Shown here piece by piece: positions 48,401-59,889 of a stretch of 64,000 nt of DNA. The notes under the pieces are model-generated. The model had not been told where the DNA came from. It searched no databases and saw only the letters and a program-made list of their open reading frames with translations. The stretch lies in assembly GCA_037389465.1 (NCBI GenBank), contig JAZARR010000175.1, positions 3,782,001-3,846,000 of the forward strand, in the 5' to 3' direction. The stretch comes from Baylisascaris procyonis. Taxonomy: Eukaryota > Nematoda > Chromadorea > Rhabditida > Ascarididae. The first letter of the stretch is position 1. Every line of letters starts with the position of its first letter. The position numbers and the translations under genes are program-made.

Positions 48401-51400
48401 AATTATATTTATGAGGGAATTTATAAGAACTTTAAGCGTAAATGATTATTGATTAATAATAATTACGAGGAGAGTTTCATTTGAAAGTAATGAAATAATA
48501 TTCTTATCAATAACCTATTGATAAACCGTTTATAATCGCTGAAATTATATGGAATTTTCAGCAGCTATCGGCACAAGAACGTGAGAAATATGCCGCTGGA
48601 TTCCGTAATAACGCATTCAATCAATATGCATCGGATATGATATCGATTCATCGTTCATTACCGGGTACTATCGATGAGGAGTACGTTGATTTATTGTATT
48701 TATTTCGATTAGTTTACATTTATAAGTTTAAATATCTAAAGCGTTATGTTAAGCTTTTGTTTAATTTTTATTCGTAAATAATTAAATAATAATTAAGTCT
48801 TAGATAATTCAATAATAATTAAGTCTTAGGAAGAGATGAGAATTGTTGTTGAGATGTAAAGAAGTACAAAAATTTATTATAATATTGAAGTCGATATATG
48901 CGGCATTGGTTGATATTTCTTGAAGAAAAGCGTTGAATGAAATTTAGATGTAAAACGGAGAAATATTTGGATGATTTGCCGAGTACCTCAGTGATCATTT
49001 GCTTCCATAATGAAGCATGGTCAGTGCTACTTCGAACAGTACATAGCGTCATCGAGAGGACACCAGAACATTTACTCACTGAGGTGATCCTCGTTGATGA
49101 CTTCTCCGATATGGATCACTTGAAGGTATGGAAGCTTAATCTGAATTTAATGAAGGTTAAAAACAAAAAAAAAGTTGGAGGATGTGATGTTTTTTCTTTT
49201 CTTTTTTTGGACGATGAGCTAAGCAGCGATCATTAAAGAGGTGGGGAATTACTGTTTATATAGAGAGGATAGTTAATAACAGATTAATTCGACTTTTCTT
49301 AGTTCGAATATATCTATTTTATTGTCATTATACTCTAAAAAAGGAATTTACAGCCCTTTAGTTATTCATTGCATTCGTTGATCTAATCGTCTATTTATGC
49401 ATACAACATTGATTGATTACTCGAGTACTATTATTTTCATTTGACGACATTTGCTGTAATAGTATAGTGTGAATTATCACCACTCTATGTTAATTGTGAA
49501 AATATAAAAATTAATGTGTTATAAATATAACAGATTATGTGTTATAAATATAAAAGGTCATCTATTAATGCTTATATCAACAAATAATTCACACTATACT
49601 ATTAGCTCAGCCGAGCCACCCCACCCAGCACCCTCATTGAGACGAGGGTGGCGGAACAAGTCGCGGCAGTTATAGGAGGAACGAGGGTGAATCGGCTCGT
49701 CAACATCCGATGGGAGGGAGACGAGCCCTAAGCCCTAACCTTCACGCGACCTACCCGCAAGTAGGAGAGGCCGACCTAAAGACCACAGGGGTGAGGTGGA
49801 CCAGAGAGTCATTGGATCGGATCAGGTGTAAGCAGTATGAAGAGACATTTATTCGTAATGAATACTCTGTTCATTGAAATAAATAAGGGAATAAATTATT
49901 AAAGTGTTTTTTCAATATAACTAATTTAATGAATTATTATAGGAGCCATTGGAAGAATATATGAATGCACTGAAGAAGGTACGTATAATACGAATGGATA
50001 AACGTGAAGGATTAATACGAGCTCGTCTCAAGGGTGCTGCAGTTTCAAAAGGCGCCGTTGTAACGTTTCTTGATTCGCATTGCGAATGTATGGAAGGTTT
50101 GTATAGCGTTTTTTCTATTTTGAAGTTTATTCTTTTTCATTTTTTAAACAAAGTTTTTTTATACTTTTACTTATTCTTTTTTTAAATCTCTGCTAATATT
50201 TGTGAATTTATATTCCTTTTGAAATTAGAATAACGAAAAGGCAAATCAATAAAGATTTATTTGCTTTATCGACTATTGGATTATTTTTAGTGAAGATTGT
50301 CGGAGAACCAATTTAGAGAGAGATAATTTTCTTTTTTTTTTTGTTTATGAAAATAACTTAGAGATAATTGAGCGCAGCGCAATTGGATTACAACTTTTCA
50401 GTATTTCCCACCATTTTTTTTTCTTTATCTTTATCTTTTTCTTTTTTTTTTTCTATAACTAAATTTTATAGGTTGGATTGAGCCATTATTGGATCGAATT
50501 AAGCGTAATTCATCGACGGTGGTTTGTCCAGTGATTGATGTTATCGATGATGAAACATTCGAATATCACTATTCAAAGGCATATTTCACTAATGTTGGCG
50601 GATTTGATTGGTCATTGCAATTCAATTGGCATGCAATTCCTGAACGCGATCGCAAAAATAGAAAAAGACATATCGATCCTGTGAGGTAAGTGACAATATT
50701 ATAGCACCTTTATCCTGATTTTTTTTGTTGTTGACACCTTCATACGTGATCGGAAGTATTCCTTGTTTCGTCAGAAAATTTGGTCAGAAATGTGGAGGAG
50801 TCGATGAACAGACTATCAGCTCCTTGACTTGCTACGATATTCGATGGTCCCTTTTGATGGCATTGAAAATCTTTTTCAGATATTTAGAAGGTGATTTTGG
50901 TGTATCATTGAATGCCACTGTTTATGGACGCTTCCACTTAGAGGTTATTGCATAAGTAGATTAGTGCTAAAGCTTTTGATCAATGGAATCTCGGGTGAGA
51001 GCATTAATACAGCTTGCTGCCATTCATCTTTGAACTCTTTTCTTCGATTCCTTTCTTGCCTCCAGGCATAGAATGGCGGTGTCTTGGAATAACGTTCTAA
51101 CATTAAACTGCACATAAAACACGGCTATGAATTTGATGTCTGTTTACTTTGTTTTACTAATATGGTTTCTATTAATTTATATTACATTGTAAACTCTCAT
51201 ATTATAAGGCAATGAAATTTTTAAAAAATTATTGGAAATTTGTTTGAAATTTCCGTAATTTTCTTGATAGTAAGCGGATCAGTAATAGTTAAATATAGTT
51301 GGTATGAATCTGTGAGAGGTTGCAGTAAATGTGGAATAATGCTGTTTTTGTTTCTTAAAATTTTGCGTTTTGATGCTCACTTTAAGACGGTCGACGTTTG

Positions 51401-52775
51401 TTTAATTTAAAAAAAAGAAGTGCTAGCAAGTTTAGCATTCGTTGGGGGATAAGCTTGTTGGTGATGCTATGTATCGGTGTGGTGAGAAGATTATTTGAGG
51501 TCACCGACAATGGCAGGTGGTTTATTCTCGATCGACAGGGCTTATTTCGAGAAATTAGGCACCTATGACCCTGGTTTCGACATTTGGGGTGGTGAAAACC
51601 TCGAGCTATCATTCAAGGTCAGTCTTATTTAGTCGAGTGCTTCTTTATTCTTTGAAATAAAATGACTGTCTTAGAGGCAGTTAAGTTTAATGATCTCTCT
51701 TTTTTTTAAATATTTTTGAGCAGTAATTGAAGCGATAAAATGTTGATGCTCTATCTCTATTGTTTTCTTTCTCGCTATACCATATGTACACATTATGATT
51801 TGTTTTCTTAGAGATTATTGATGTGATAGGAATGGAAAATAAAGTCTATGGCATGCATTGTATCGATACTGGAAGATTATCTACTAAATATGTTGTATAG
51901 ATATTTAAATGAATAAAAAATAAAAATAAAAAATTACAGATTTGGATGTGTGGCGGTACATTAGAAATAGTGCCATGTAGTCATGTGGGACATGTGTTTC
52001 GCAAGCGATCACCGTATAAATGGCGAACAGGAGTTAATGTACTCAAAAAGAATTCAGTGAGACTCGCTGAGGTGAGTGATTTTACATTCGATTTCAATCT
52101 TTAAATGGGAGTTTTTTTTTTTTTGATTTGTTGATGAAAATATTTTTATTCAGGTAGAAATCAATATGAGACGATCGCTTGAAGGAGTTTTAAAATCGCC
52201 TAACAAGATTGGTTTAAGATTAGTAGGGATCGCCTCGCCTATTGCTTCACGACTTCCATGGGAACGGAAGAGGAGGCAATGAGAGGTTGGAAGGTGGGGA
52301 GAGGGGAATTTACCAGTCAATCATGCGTTATTAAGTGATTCCTGTTTGTAGGTATTCCAGTTAAGAATCAAGGTTTCCTTTGTCTTCCTACGTTATTTTT
52401 TTGTTGCACTCTCTTTCTGTCTCATTGCAAAAAAATTGCAATTTTAGCAACCGAATATAAACAATAGAATTGTATTGCCCGATAAGGTCTAATCAGATTT
52501 CAAGCTTCTAGTTGAGAAAAAAATTTTTTTTGTTTATATGTCGGAAAATATGGAATTTTTATTTTTCCACTCATTTTTTCTTATTCGTTGTAGTTTATTG
52601 TGTACCGTTTTGCATTTTCTGATGCGTATTTTGCGCATTTTGCATTCTTGCTTACGAATGATATGTTTATTTGGTTCATCTTATAGGTTTGGCTCGATGA
52701 ATATAAAGTGTATTACTATGAGAGGATAAATAATCAAACGGTAAGATTTTTCAAAATTTTCGTTATTTATGGCTC

Positions 52776-52812
<37 letters not shown>

Positions 52813-53253
52813 TTTTTTTTTTTTTTTTTTGGAACTCTTTCTGATGATCCACTAGTGAAAATGAACGTTGGTAATGTCGAGGGAAGTAAGGTGACATATT
52901 TATGAGATATAAAAAAGTTATATATTTAAGTGATTGTAAAATACCTATAAGCGGAAATGTACAATTTTTTATTTTTTATTTTTATTTATTTCAGTGAATT
53001 TTTTAACCTTCTTCTATGCATATAATATTTGTATGAATAAAATTTCCTGTAATAATCGAAAACTTAACAGTGATAGATGGTATTCATATAGTTGCATATA
53101 TTTTACAGGGTGATTACGGTGACGTATCGGATCGCAAAGCATTACGAGAACGTTTGAAATGTAAATCATTCAAATGGTATCTGGATAATATATATCCGGA
53201 ACTTTTTGTTCCAGGTGATTCGGTCGCTAAAGGAGAAGTAAGTTGTTTTATTT

Positions 53254-53291
<38 letters not shown>

Positions 53292-56200
53292 CAGTCGAAT
53301 GATAGGTATAGATAATATTTTGAAATAAATAGCAAAAATCCATCCTTTCGAGATTTTTTAAAAAATTATTTCAGAAAATGTAAAAGAGTGACTTTGAGAA
53401 AATTTTATGATGAGAAATAAGAAAAAAGATTTTCTATTTGCAGATAGGAATGATTATTTAAATCATTTAAATGATAGTGCTTGAGCTTTTTAACTTTTGA
53501 AATGCTAATGTAAATTGTAAAGCAAATTGTTAAGCTCGATCTTATCGTTTGAAATATTCAGATATAATATAATGCGCAAACTTCGTTTTTTTTTTGGGAT
53601 TTCCATCTATTTTTTTCTAACGATTTTATAAATTTTGGAGGTTTCTATTTTTGTTTTTTTTAACGGTTTCATAAATTTTTATATTGAAAGTGGTGTCTGT
53701 CTGTGTTGTGTTTGAAGGGATGTATTATTGGATATTTAGTGTTGTAGTATATCTGTCGTTTGTTGGGAAGTAGAGAAGAGGGTGGTGTAAAGAGTGAATT
53801 TTTATCGTTTCGCATGTGTATGCGTTGAATTCTAACAATATCCTTTATTATATGTCCCATTTTTGTTGTTCAATAGTCTATTTTACGTATCGCATTTTGT
53901 ACTTCTACTAATTTCGAGAAAAAATTTTTTTGATTTTTAAGACGAGTTTTTTTAGAAAAAAATTTAAAAAGAAAAAATTTCAAAAAATTTCCGAAGGAAA
54001 GTTTTTTAAAATGAGAAATCAACAGTTCATATTTTAACATTTGCACAAGACATTCATAACCTTTCTTCTCTTATTTCATTTTTTCCGGAAATTTCAATTT
54101 TAAAAAAAACTTCCGAGCATTTATATGATTGCTTTTCCCACTATAATTTCTCTCATATCGAAGATCAGGCAAGTTTCCATCAGTAAATAGACTAGAATAA
54201 GGGACGAGTAAATAAGTTTGGGAAAGATAAATACCCAAAAAGAGCAAGAAATTAAATAGAAGAGAAAATTTTAGTTGAAAGCTATGAGGATGAATAAATT
54301 AGAATTTGAATTCTTATTGTATATACATAAACGCAAATAATCTCATGCAGAATTTTAAGCACTGCTGAATCACTAAGGAAATATAATAGATAAGGCGATA
54401 GAAATTTGAGAGAAAGGGGGGGGGAATTGGATGCAGATCCTTTGATATGTTTAGTCTTGCTTCGATATTTCAATCTCTGACGTTTTTATTTCCCACTAAT
54501 GGAAACCTTTTTTTGCCTAGTTTAGCCTTTAAAGATTTCTTTTTGAATAGTTCATAATTAGGCAATATTCCCATTGTAAACACTAACTTGCTGTCTCTTT
54601 AATAATTAATTGTGTGATTAAAAATTTAATTTTTAGCACTTAGATGGTGTGTTCTTGCAGCGTAATTTTAGCAATCATTAACTTACTTTCTTCATTCTTT
54701 TCTTCTCTGCGTGTTTTCATCATCTAACCCACTGTTCATCTGTTTTTCATTTTTCTTTTTTTTTTTCTTTAAACTTCTTCACTACACATTTCACTCATTT
54801 TATCGTTTCATTAAACATATTTTATAAGTTGCATCACTTTGTTAATGATTAATTATTTTAAATCTAATTGAATTTAACTAATCTTTTATTCATTAATCTC
54901 TTTTCTTTTTCTCTATCTGTTTCATTAATTTCACAAATGTATTACATTTTTTTTCCTTTGCATTTTTCTATAGATTTTATTATTTTCAATGGATTTTTGA
55001 TAAATTTACATAACGATAGCTCAATGAGGATGAATTAAAAACATGGAAAAGTTTCTATTATAATTGTTTTGTTCATTTTATAACGTTTTCGTTATTTGTT
55101 GGGCTAAAAATTTTTAAATAGGTTGATCTCATCTTTTCAAAAATTAGCCGACAACGATGAATTTTTTATTTTTCTTTGTATTCCCCTTCCGATCATATCC
55201 TTACTCATTCCTCAAAAAAAAGTTATGTGGCATCGTTGTTCTCATAAAATTTGCAATCTGACTGCTTCGATGTTTGCTCATCCCTTGCTCATCCTCTCGT
55301 TATATATATCAATGAGGGAGCGCATTTATCTAGCTGTTTTTTGTGTGTTTTTCAGAGGGACACATATTTATGAACAAGAGCACATTAAGAACGGCTATTA
55401 TATTATCATTGATATTTAAATTTGAATTCTTTTCTTTGAGGAATATTTTTTTATTGTTACGATCACACTTATTTGTTGCTGCTTATATAAGCGATATTGT
55501 CTTCTTTCTTTATTTTTTCTTTTCTATCTCTTTCATTTCTCTTGCATCATATTTTCGTTCTTTAATTCACTAGTGAGATGAATGTTGTTTGAAGCAATCG
55601 AGATTAAGTTTAGTGGTTAGAGTAGTGATTAGTAGGCAATCATTTCGATTGTAGGTGAGCTGTATGGTTGGCGAGACGCGATATTGTTTGGATTCAGCGG
55701 TTGGTCGGGTGATGATGGAGAAACCAATAGAGATCATTCGCTGTCATGGAAATGGTCACAATCAGGCGAGTATGATTGGCTCACATAGGCACAATCATAA
55801 ATATTTCAATAATCGTGTTACTGCTAGGTAAAACTTTTTGGCTTGATCTTCAGATATACTGCAAATATACTTGAAACTTTTTAAATTTCCTTTTTTTTGA
55901 AGTTTTTAAAAAAATTGCTATTTTCCTTTAAAATATGAAAATAAATAAATTGGAATGGATATATTATGATCGATATTTGCAGTATGTCTAAAAATCAATT
56001 CAGAAAGTATTTATTTCGAAAAAGGGTGGGTGCTATTAGCAGTGGAGCACTTGAGGTGTTTCAGGTGCGTAATTATGGCTACAAAGAGGGCGGTGGTGCT
56101 CCACAATGCTTGGACAGTATGGTCGGTGAGGACGTACACAAAGATGTGACACCTTACCCGTGTCATGGTCAAGGCGGAAATCAGGTTCACTGTTTTGGGT

Positions 56201-59200
56201 GGTTTAGGGCGGTCGATGTAGCCTCATGATCGGCATCTTGTTCCTATCATTACTTATTCAGCATTTCATGATTTGCAACACAATGCCTACTGGAGGTTAT
56301 GAAGAAAATTTAGATCGAAGATTACAAATTTTTCGCACATAATATTATCCACATAAACCCTTTTATATTATAAAAGAAAGACGAATAGTTGCAAATAATA
56401 AAAAAAAAAAAAAGAAATATGTACAGATTGCATTTCACTATCACCGCAGCGTTGGTTAAATTGAAAAGTGCAAACCAAGAGAAAATGATGCATATGTCAT
56501 TGAATTTTATTTTATATTTTCCGCGATATAACCGGAAGGGATTTAAATGCTTACCTGACTAAGATTTTAAATTGATATAGATAGATTTAAAATGCAATTA
56601 AAAAAAAAAGACTGTGGAACTTCATTTCTTTTTAATTATAAAATTTTTTTTTGAATTACTAAATCTATCGTATTATTAAATTGCTAAATTTTTTTGAAAG
56701 GATTTTAATAAATATGGGCGGAATTTTCCATTCATTTCTCTTAGTATTTAGTTCTTTTTTTTTAACGGCCAATATTTACATATGCGACTGAATGCACAAC
56801 TGAAATTTTGCATTATTTGTTCAATATTAGGTAATCTAATACAGCATAATATTTCTGAGAAATGAGTGACATGAATTTCAAGAAGTCATTAGATTCTTCT
56901 CAATGGATTTGTATGTTGCTAGGTAGGAAAATGTCTTCAGTGGAGTGTTAAATCCATCCAACATTGATGCTCTACTTGTTCAGCACTATACTTTCATTGA
57001 ACGTTGCGTTTCGTCATTGATGAAATTTGATTGTGACAGCGTGATTTCATAGTCGATTTGAAGCATCACGGTCTTCTGAAGCCATCGAATGGCGAGATTC
57101 TACAATCCTTATCGCATTCGTATAGTTGATCATCGTGTGGAATTCCATTTGTGTAGCTACCACTAATAACTCGAGTTTTCACAGCGAATTTAATTTCAAT
57201 GGCTATCACTAACAGTTCGAGCTCACACTACGTAACATTCTTCTATAGTCTGTTACTGTTTTGCTTCTAATTCGTTGCTAATGAATCGTCTACGTTGCAT
57301 GCAATTCGTGGTCGTCGATGCAATGTTCTTGAATGGGTTATAGACGTTCAGGGGATGGACATCCTATCGATATGCATTATCTTGCTATAGAAATGCGAGA
57401 ATTTGTTGCGCTATTGATAACGATAAGTTGATATCACGTATGAATGTGTTGACTACTTGTGTCTGTTAATTTTTGCAAGTTTCCCGAATATTTCAATATA
57501 TGAGAGAATCGTTTTTTTTTTCATAGTGTTGAAATTTTGCAGGAAAAAAAGTTTGGATTTCTAGGAGTTCGAAAACGATTCGCCTAGGAATGTGAAAGTT
57601 TTTTTATGAATGATTTAATTTTAATGGATTGCCTCATTTTGATTTTCCTTTATAAATGGAATATATTCATTTGTAATATTTAAATTAATTCTCGATCAAT
57701 TAGCATCATTATTAATGCGCAGGTTCGAAATCTTGGTGGAGGCGCAAAGAATTGCTTAGATTGGGCATCACATGGTAAGAAGAAAACTTCTACTCTTGGT
57801 CTCTACTGGTGTCATAAGCAAGGTGGAAATCAGGTATTCAGTGCTTCAATGCTTCCCCTCTATGATATAAATATAGGCAATAAAGTCGATTAATTTATTT
57901 CAATTTCGCTAACTTAGTACTATGTGAGTGGGAACAAAATGTTAGATGTTCATCTCCAGTGATGTCGCAAATTTCATAAGAAGTTATGTGAAGGAATCTT
58001 CATCGAAAATAGAATAGAAAACGAAAAAAATGTTTGCCACAAGTATGGCGGACGAGAGACAATGGCAAACCGGATAAATCGCCGGTCCGATATTGCACAA
58101 GCCGGAGATGAGTCGCCGATCCGATGACGATAGTGTTGTGAGCTCAGTCGATGTAGCTTCAACATGAAAAAGAACGATCATTCCATATCGAATAATAAGA
58201 GGAATGAAATCACGCCAGATCGGAAATCTTCTCTTGAGTTGATGATACTGTCTACGACGCGAAACAATTGCGATTCACATCTTCGAATACCGATGCTTAG
58301 CAGCGATCTGTAAATAAGATTCAAGTCGAATGACGGAGATAGGTGACGATTGTCGATTTGGAAGATACTCTGTGATGATTCGTCCGGACCTTAGAATCCT
58401 CAATATGCATAGTTGATATCAATGTAAAGACGAATAATTCGACGGTCGATTTACTCATAGTCGAGTCGATTCATAAGGGTGATCGTTGCTATTGATACTC
58501 TCGTTGCCCATATCTGTTCATCGTAACCAACATTTGTGATCATATTGCATTCAAATATCTCTGAGAGATGGATGTTTCATATCAATTCATTGCATTTCGA
58601 TAATTGCATAATTAAGCTGAAAATATAATATCTCTATGAATAGCCAAGCAATAGTTTAAAAATAAACACATCTCAATGGATGAAATTAGGCAACAACAAA
58701 AAAAAGCAAATAAACGAAATGCATTGTGCTATTTATTTCGTTATTTCTAAAGAGCAAGAATAAGCAATATTTATGCGTCATAGATATTTTAATAGCCGAA
58801 TTACTAAATGTCCCCCTTCTTAATAGTACATTTAGTGTTGCAACTCAAAATTATATGCAGTAATTAAATAGTAAATATTTTAATTAGATAAAATGCATAA
58901 TTTTCAATGCCAAATTAAATAGCAAAGAAATACGGATTTAGGGAGTAATTTTGAGAAATTATTTAAAGCGATTTGTTGTAATCAAATAAAAATAAAATTA
59001 TATATGACCAAAAAAAAAAAAAGAATTATAAAATAAACATTCTTTACGCATATTTGGAACGGTTATGAGAGAAGAGAGAATGGCTTCGATAGGCGTTCAA
59101 CAACAGTAAAAATATAATTTTTTTTTCGTTTTTCAGTATTGGATGCTAAGCAAAGATGGCGAAATACGTAGGGATGAATCATGTGTTGATTATGCAGGTG

Positions 59201-59889
59201 TAAATGTTATGATATTCCCATGTCATGGTATGAAAGGTAATCAAGAATGGAAATACAATCATAAGGTGAGTTGTTTTTATTTTTATTTTTATTTTTTACT
59301 TTTTTACTCATTTTCACTTATCGTTAATGTCCTTCTTTTATCTTCTATTTTTCACTTTTATTTATTATTATAAAAATTATATTTATTAATATTGTTTGCA
59401 GAATATTTATTATCACGGAAATATCTTTTTTGACTGGGAAATATTGAAAAATTCTTTGAAAATATCGAAGAACTTTATTCATTTTATTTGCATTTTTTTT
59501 TCTATTAGACTATTACTACTTGAGATAATGACTGATTTTTCATTGAATTTTCAAAAAAAAAATAATAATAATAATAATAAATAGAATATGAATGGAAATT
59601 CTTTTTTTTAATGGAAGCGAATGCATTAGTTAATTGGCTATACAAATATATAAAAATGAAATTTAATTTGCATATTTCATGATAGTTTGAAAGATGAACG
59701 CAATATCAAAAAAAAATTTTGCATTTGCAGTTACATCAATTGATGCATGTTGTCTCAGACAAATGTCTCGAAATGAGTCGAGATGGTACAAAATTATTAG
59801 TGAATACATGCGATTCGAATAATCCCTATCAACAATGGGCATTCCAAGAATATAGCGTTGAAAAGGCAAAACAATACGGTATGCTATAA
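45405..59889 (+). CDS. gly-5: Polypeptide N-acetylgalactosaminyltransferase, GLY-5/PGANT9-like
   Basis: This enzyme transfers GalNAc from UDP-GalNAc to Ser/Thr, starting mucin-type O-glycans in the Golgi lumen. Exons: 45405-45512, 46352-46519, 47621-47737, 48562-48680, 48948-49125, 49943-50096, 50472-50685, 51500-51617, 51940-52071, 52687-52740, 53109-53237, one of three lectin exons, 59137-59265, 59731-59889. With the 40-codon lectin exon the product is 632 aa, close to C. elegans GLY-5 (626 as I recall). The start is the first ATG giving a type II signal-anchor: [11 protein letters not shown], then hydrophobic residues 12-29. Residues 30-170 form the stem. The catalytic domain spans about 171-454, with DSH at 274-276 (Mn2+ site), [23 protein letters not shown] and the HVGHVF histidine near 410. 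Residues 498-632 are the ricin-type lectin domain. The name gly-5 rests on length, layout and alternative exons; GLY-6 or PGANT9 orthology is possible. Confidence 0.93.
49457..49604. mobile_element. MITE-like inverted repeat in GALNT intron 5
   Basis: Perfect 21-bp arms (TAATAGTATAGTGTGAATTA plus T at 49457-49477, and the exact reverse complement at 49584-49604) enclose 106 bases of AT-rich sequence. The interior includes a short tandem (ATGTGTTATAAATATAA twice). This is the size and form of a non-autonomous inverted-repeat element, but no target-site duplication is obvious and the family is unknown. Confidence 0.5.
49605..49835. other. GC-rich insert in GALNT intron 5, possible mobile-element fragment
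   Basis: Immediately after the inverted repeat the base composition changes sharply to GC-rich for about 230 bases, unlike all nearby introns. One plus-strand frame is open for about 50 codons and contains [18 protein letters not shown] and [15 protein letters not shown] before a stop. No protein family is recognised. The sharp edges and coding-like frame suggest a transposon remnant or a retroposed gene piece. Confidence 0.4.
52154..52282 (+). CDS. Possible alternative terminal exon of GALNT (lectin-less isoform)
   Basis: A good acceptar-type sequence (TTTTTATTCAG, ending 52153) is followed by an open frame of 42 codons ending in TGA at 52280-52282. It reads [20 protein letters not shown] and ends LPWERKRRQ. 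The preceding catalytic exon (ends 52071) is in phase 0, so this segment could be joined in frame and would give a protein of about 478 aa lacking the normal VWLDEYK segment and the whole lectin domain. No clear polyadenylation signal follows. It may simply be intron sequence. Confidence 0.2.
   Translation, partial: VEINMRRSLEGVLKSPNKIGLRLVGIASPIASRLPWERKRRQ
52762..52831. repeat. (ATT)n followed by poly-T, in GALNT intron 10
   Basis: About sixteen ATT units run directly into a T-run of about twenty bases, within the intron after the exon ending at 52740. Confidence 0.9.
53238..55654. other. Intron before the alternative lectin exons
   Basis: 2.4 kb of AT-rich intron with the poly-T run, a G-run at 54417-54425 and no recognised exon. 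Splicing regulatory elements that choose among exons A, B and C may lie here, but none can be identified by eye. Confidence 0.6.
53256..53289. repeat. Poly-T run of about 34 bases
   Basis: A near-pure T homopolymer lies just 3' of the exon ending at 53237, in the long intron before the alternative lectin exons. Confidence 0.95.
55655..55765 (+). CDS. gly-5: GALNT lectin repeat 1, alternative exon A
   Basis: 37 codons, phase 0 at both ends, starting after GATTGTAG. It reads [18 protein letters not shown], then [19 protein letters not shown]. It has the CLD and CHG...NQ hallmarks of a ricin-type alpha repeat and can replace exon B or C between the exon ending VAKGE (53237) and the one starting YWMLSK (59137). 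The donor is GC (CAG|GCGAGT) instead of GT; a nearby GT (GTATGA, 55770) would break the frame. The variable loop is GRVMMEKP, mildly basic. Confidence 0.8.
56065..56184 (+). CDS. gly-5: GALNT lectin repeat 1, alternative exon B
   Basis: 40 codons, phase 0 at both ends, acceptor GTGTTTCAG and donor GTTCAC. It reads [20 protein letters not shown], then [20 protein letters not shown]. It carries the CLD and CHGQGGNQ motifs of the alpha lectin repeat. The loop between the motifs (GEDVHKD) is acidic. The start VRN matches the IRN that follows the catalytic-lectin linker in other GALNTs. Confidence 0.88.
57723..57833 (+). CDS. gly-5: GALNT lectin repeat 1, alternative exon C
   Basis: 37 codons, phase 0 at both ends, acceptor ATGCGCAG and donor GTATTC. 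It reads [18 protein letters not shown], then [19 protein letters not shown]. The same CLD and CH..GGNQ positions are kept, but the loop is basic (GKKKTS) and CHG is replaced by CHK. It lies about 1.5 kb downstream of exon B. Including more than one of A, B and C would add an extra repeat not seen in this family, so mutually exclusive use is the simplest reading. Confidence 0.88.
57834..59136. other. Intron after lectin exon C, partly of balanced composition
   Basis: The segment 57950-58560 is less AT-rich than the surrounding introns and is full of TCGAT/ATCGA words. It carries two overlapping minus-strand frames with no recognised domain. The remainder, 58560-59136, is AT-rich with A-runs. 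The first part may be an old mobile-element copy. Confidence 0.4.
59137..59889 (+). CDS. gly-5: GALNT lectin repeats 2 and 3 and C-terminus, constitutive exons
   Basis: Exon 59137-59265 encodes repeat 2: [20 protein letters not shown] and then [15 protein letters not shown]. Exon 59731-59889 encodes repeat 3: [20 protein letters not shown], then [19 protein letters not shown] and TAA at 59887-59889. Both keep the ricin-type Q-x-W signature (QEW, QQW). Acceptors are TTTTTCAG and TTTGCAG, donor GTGAGT. These repeats normally bind existing GalNAc and direct long-range follow-up glycosylation. Confidence 0.92.
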
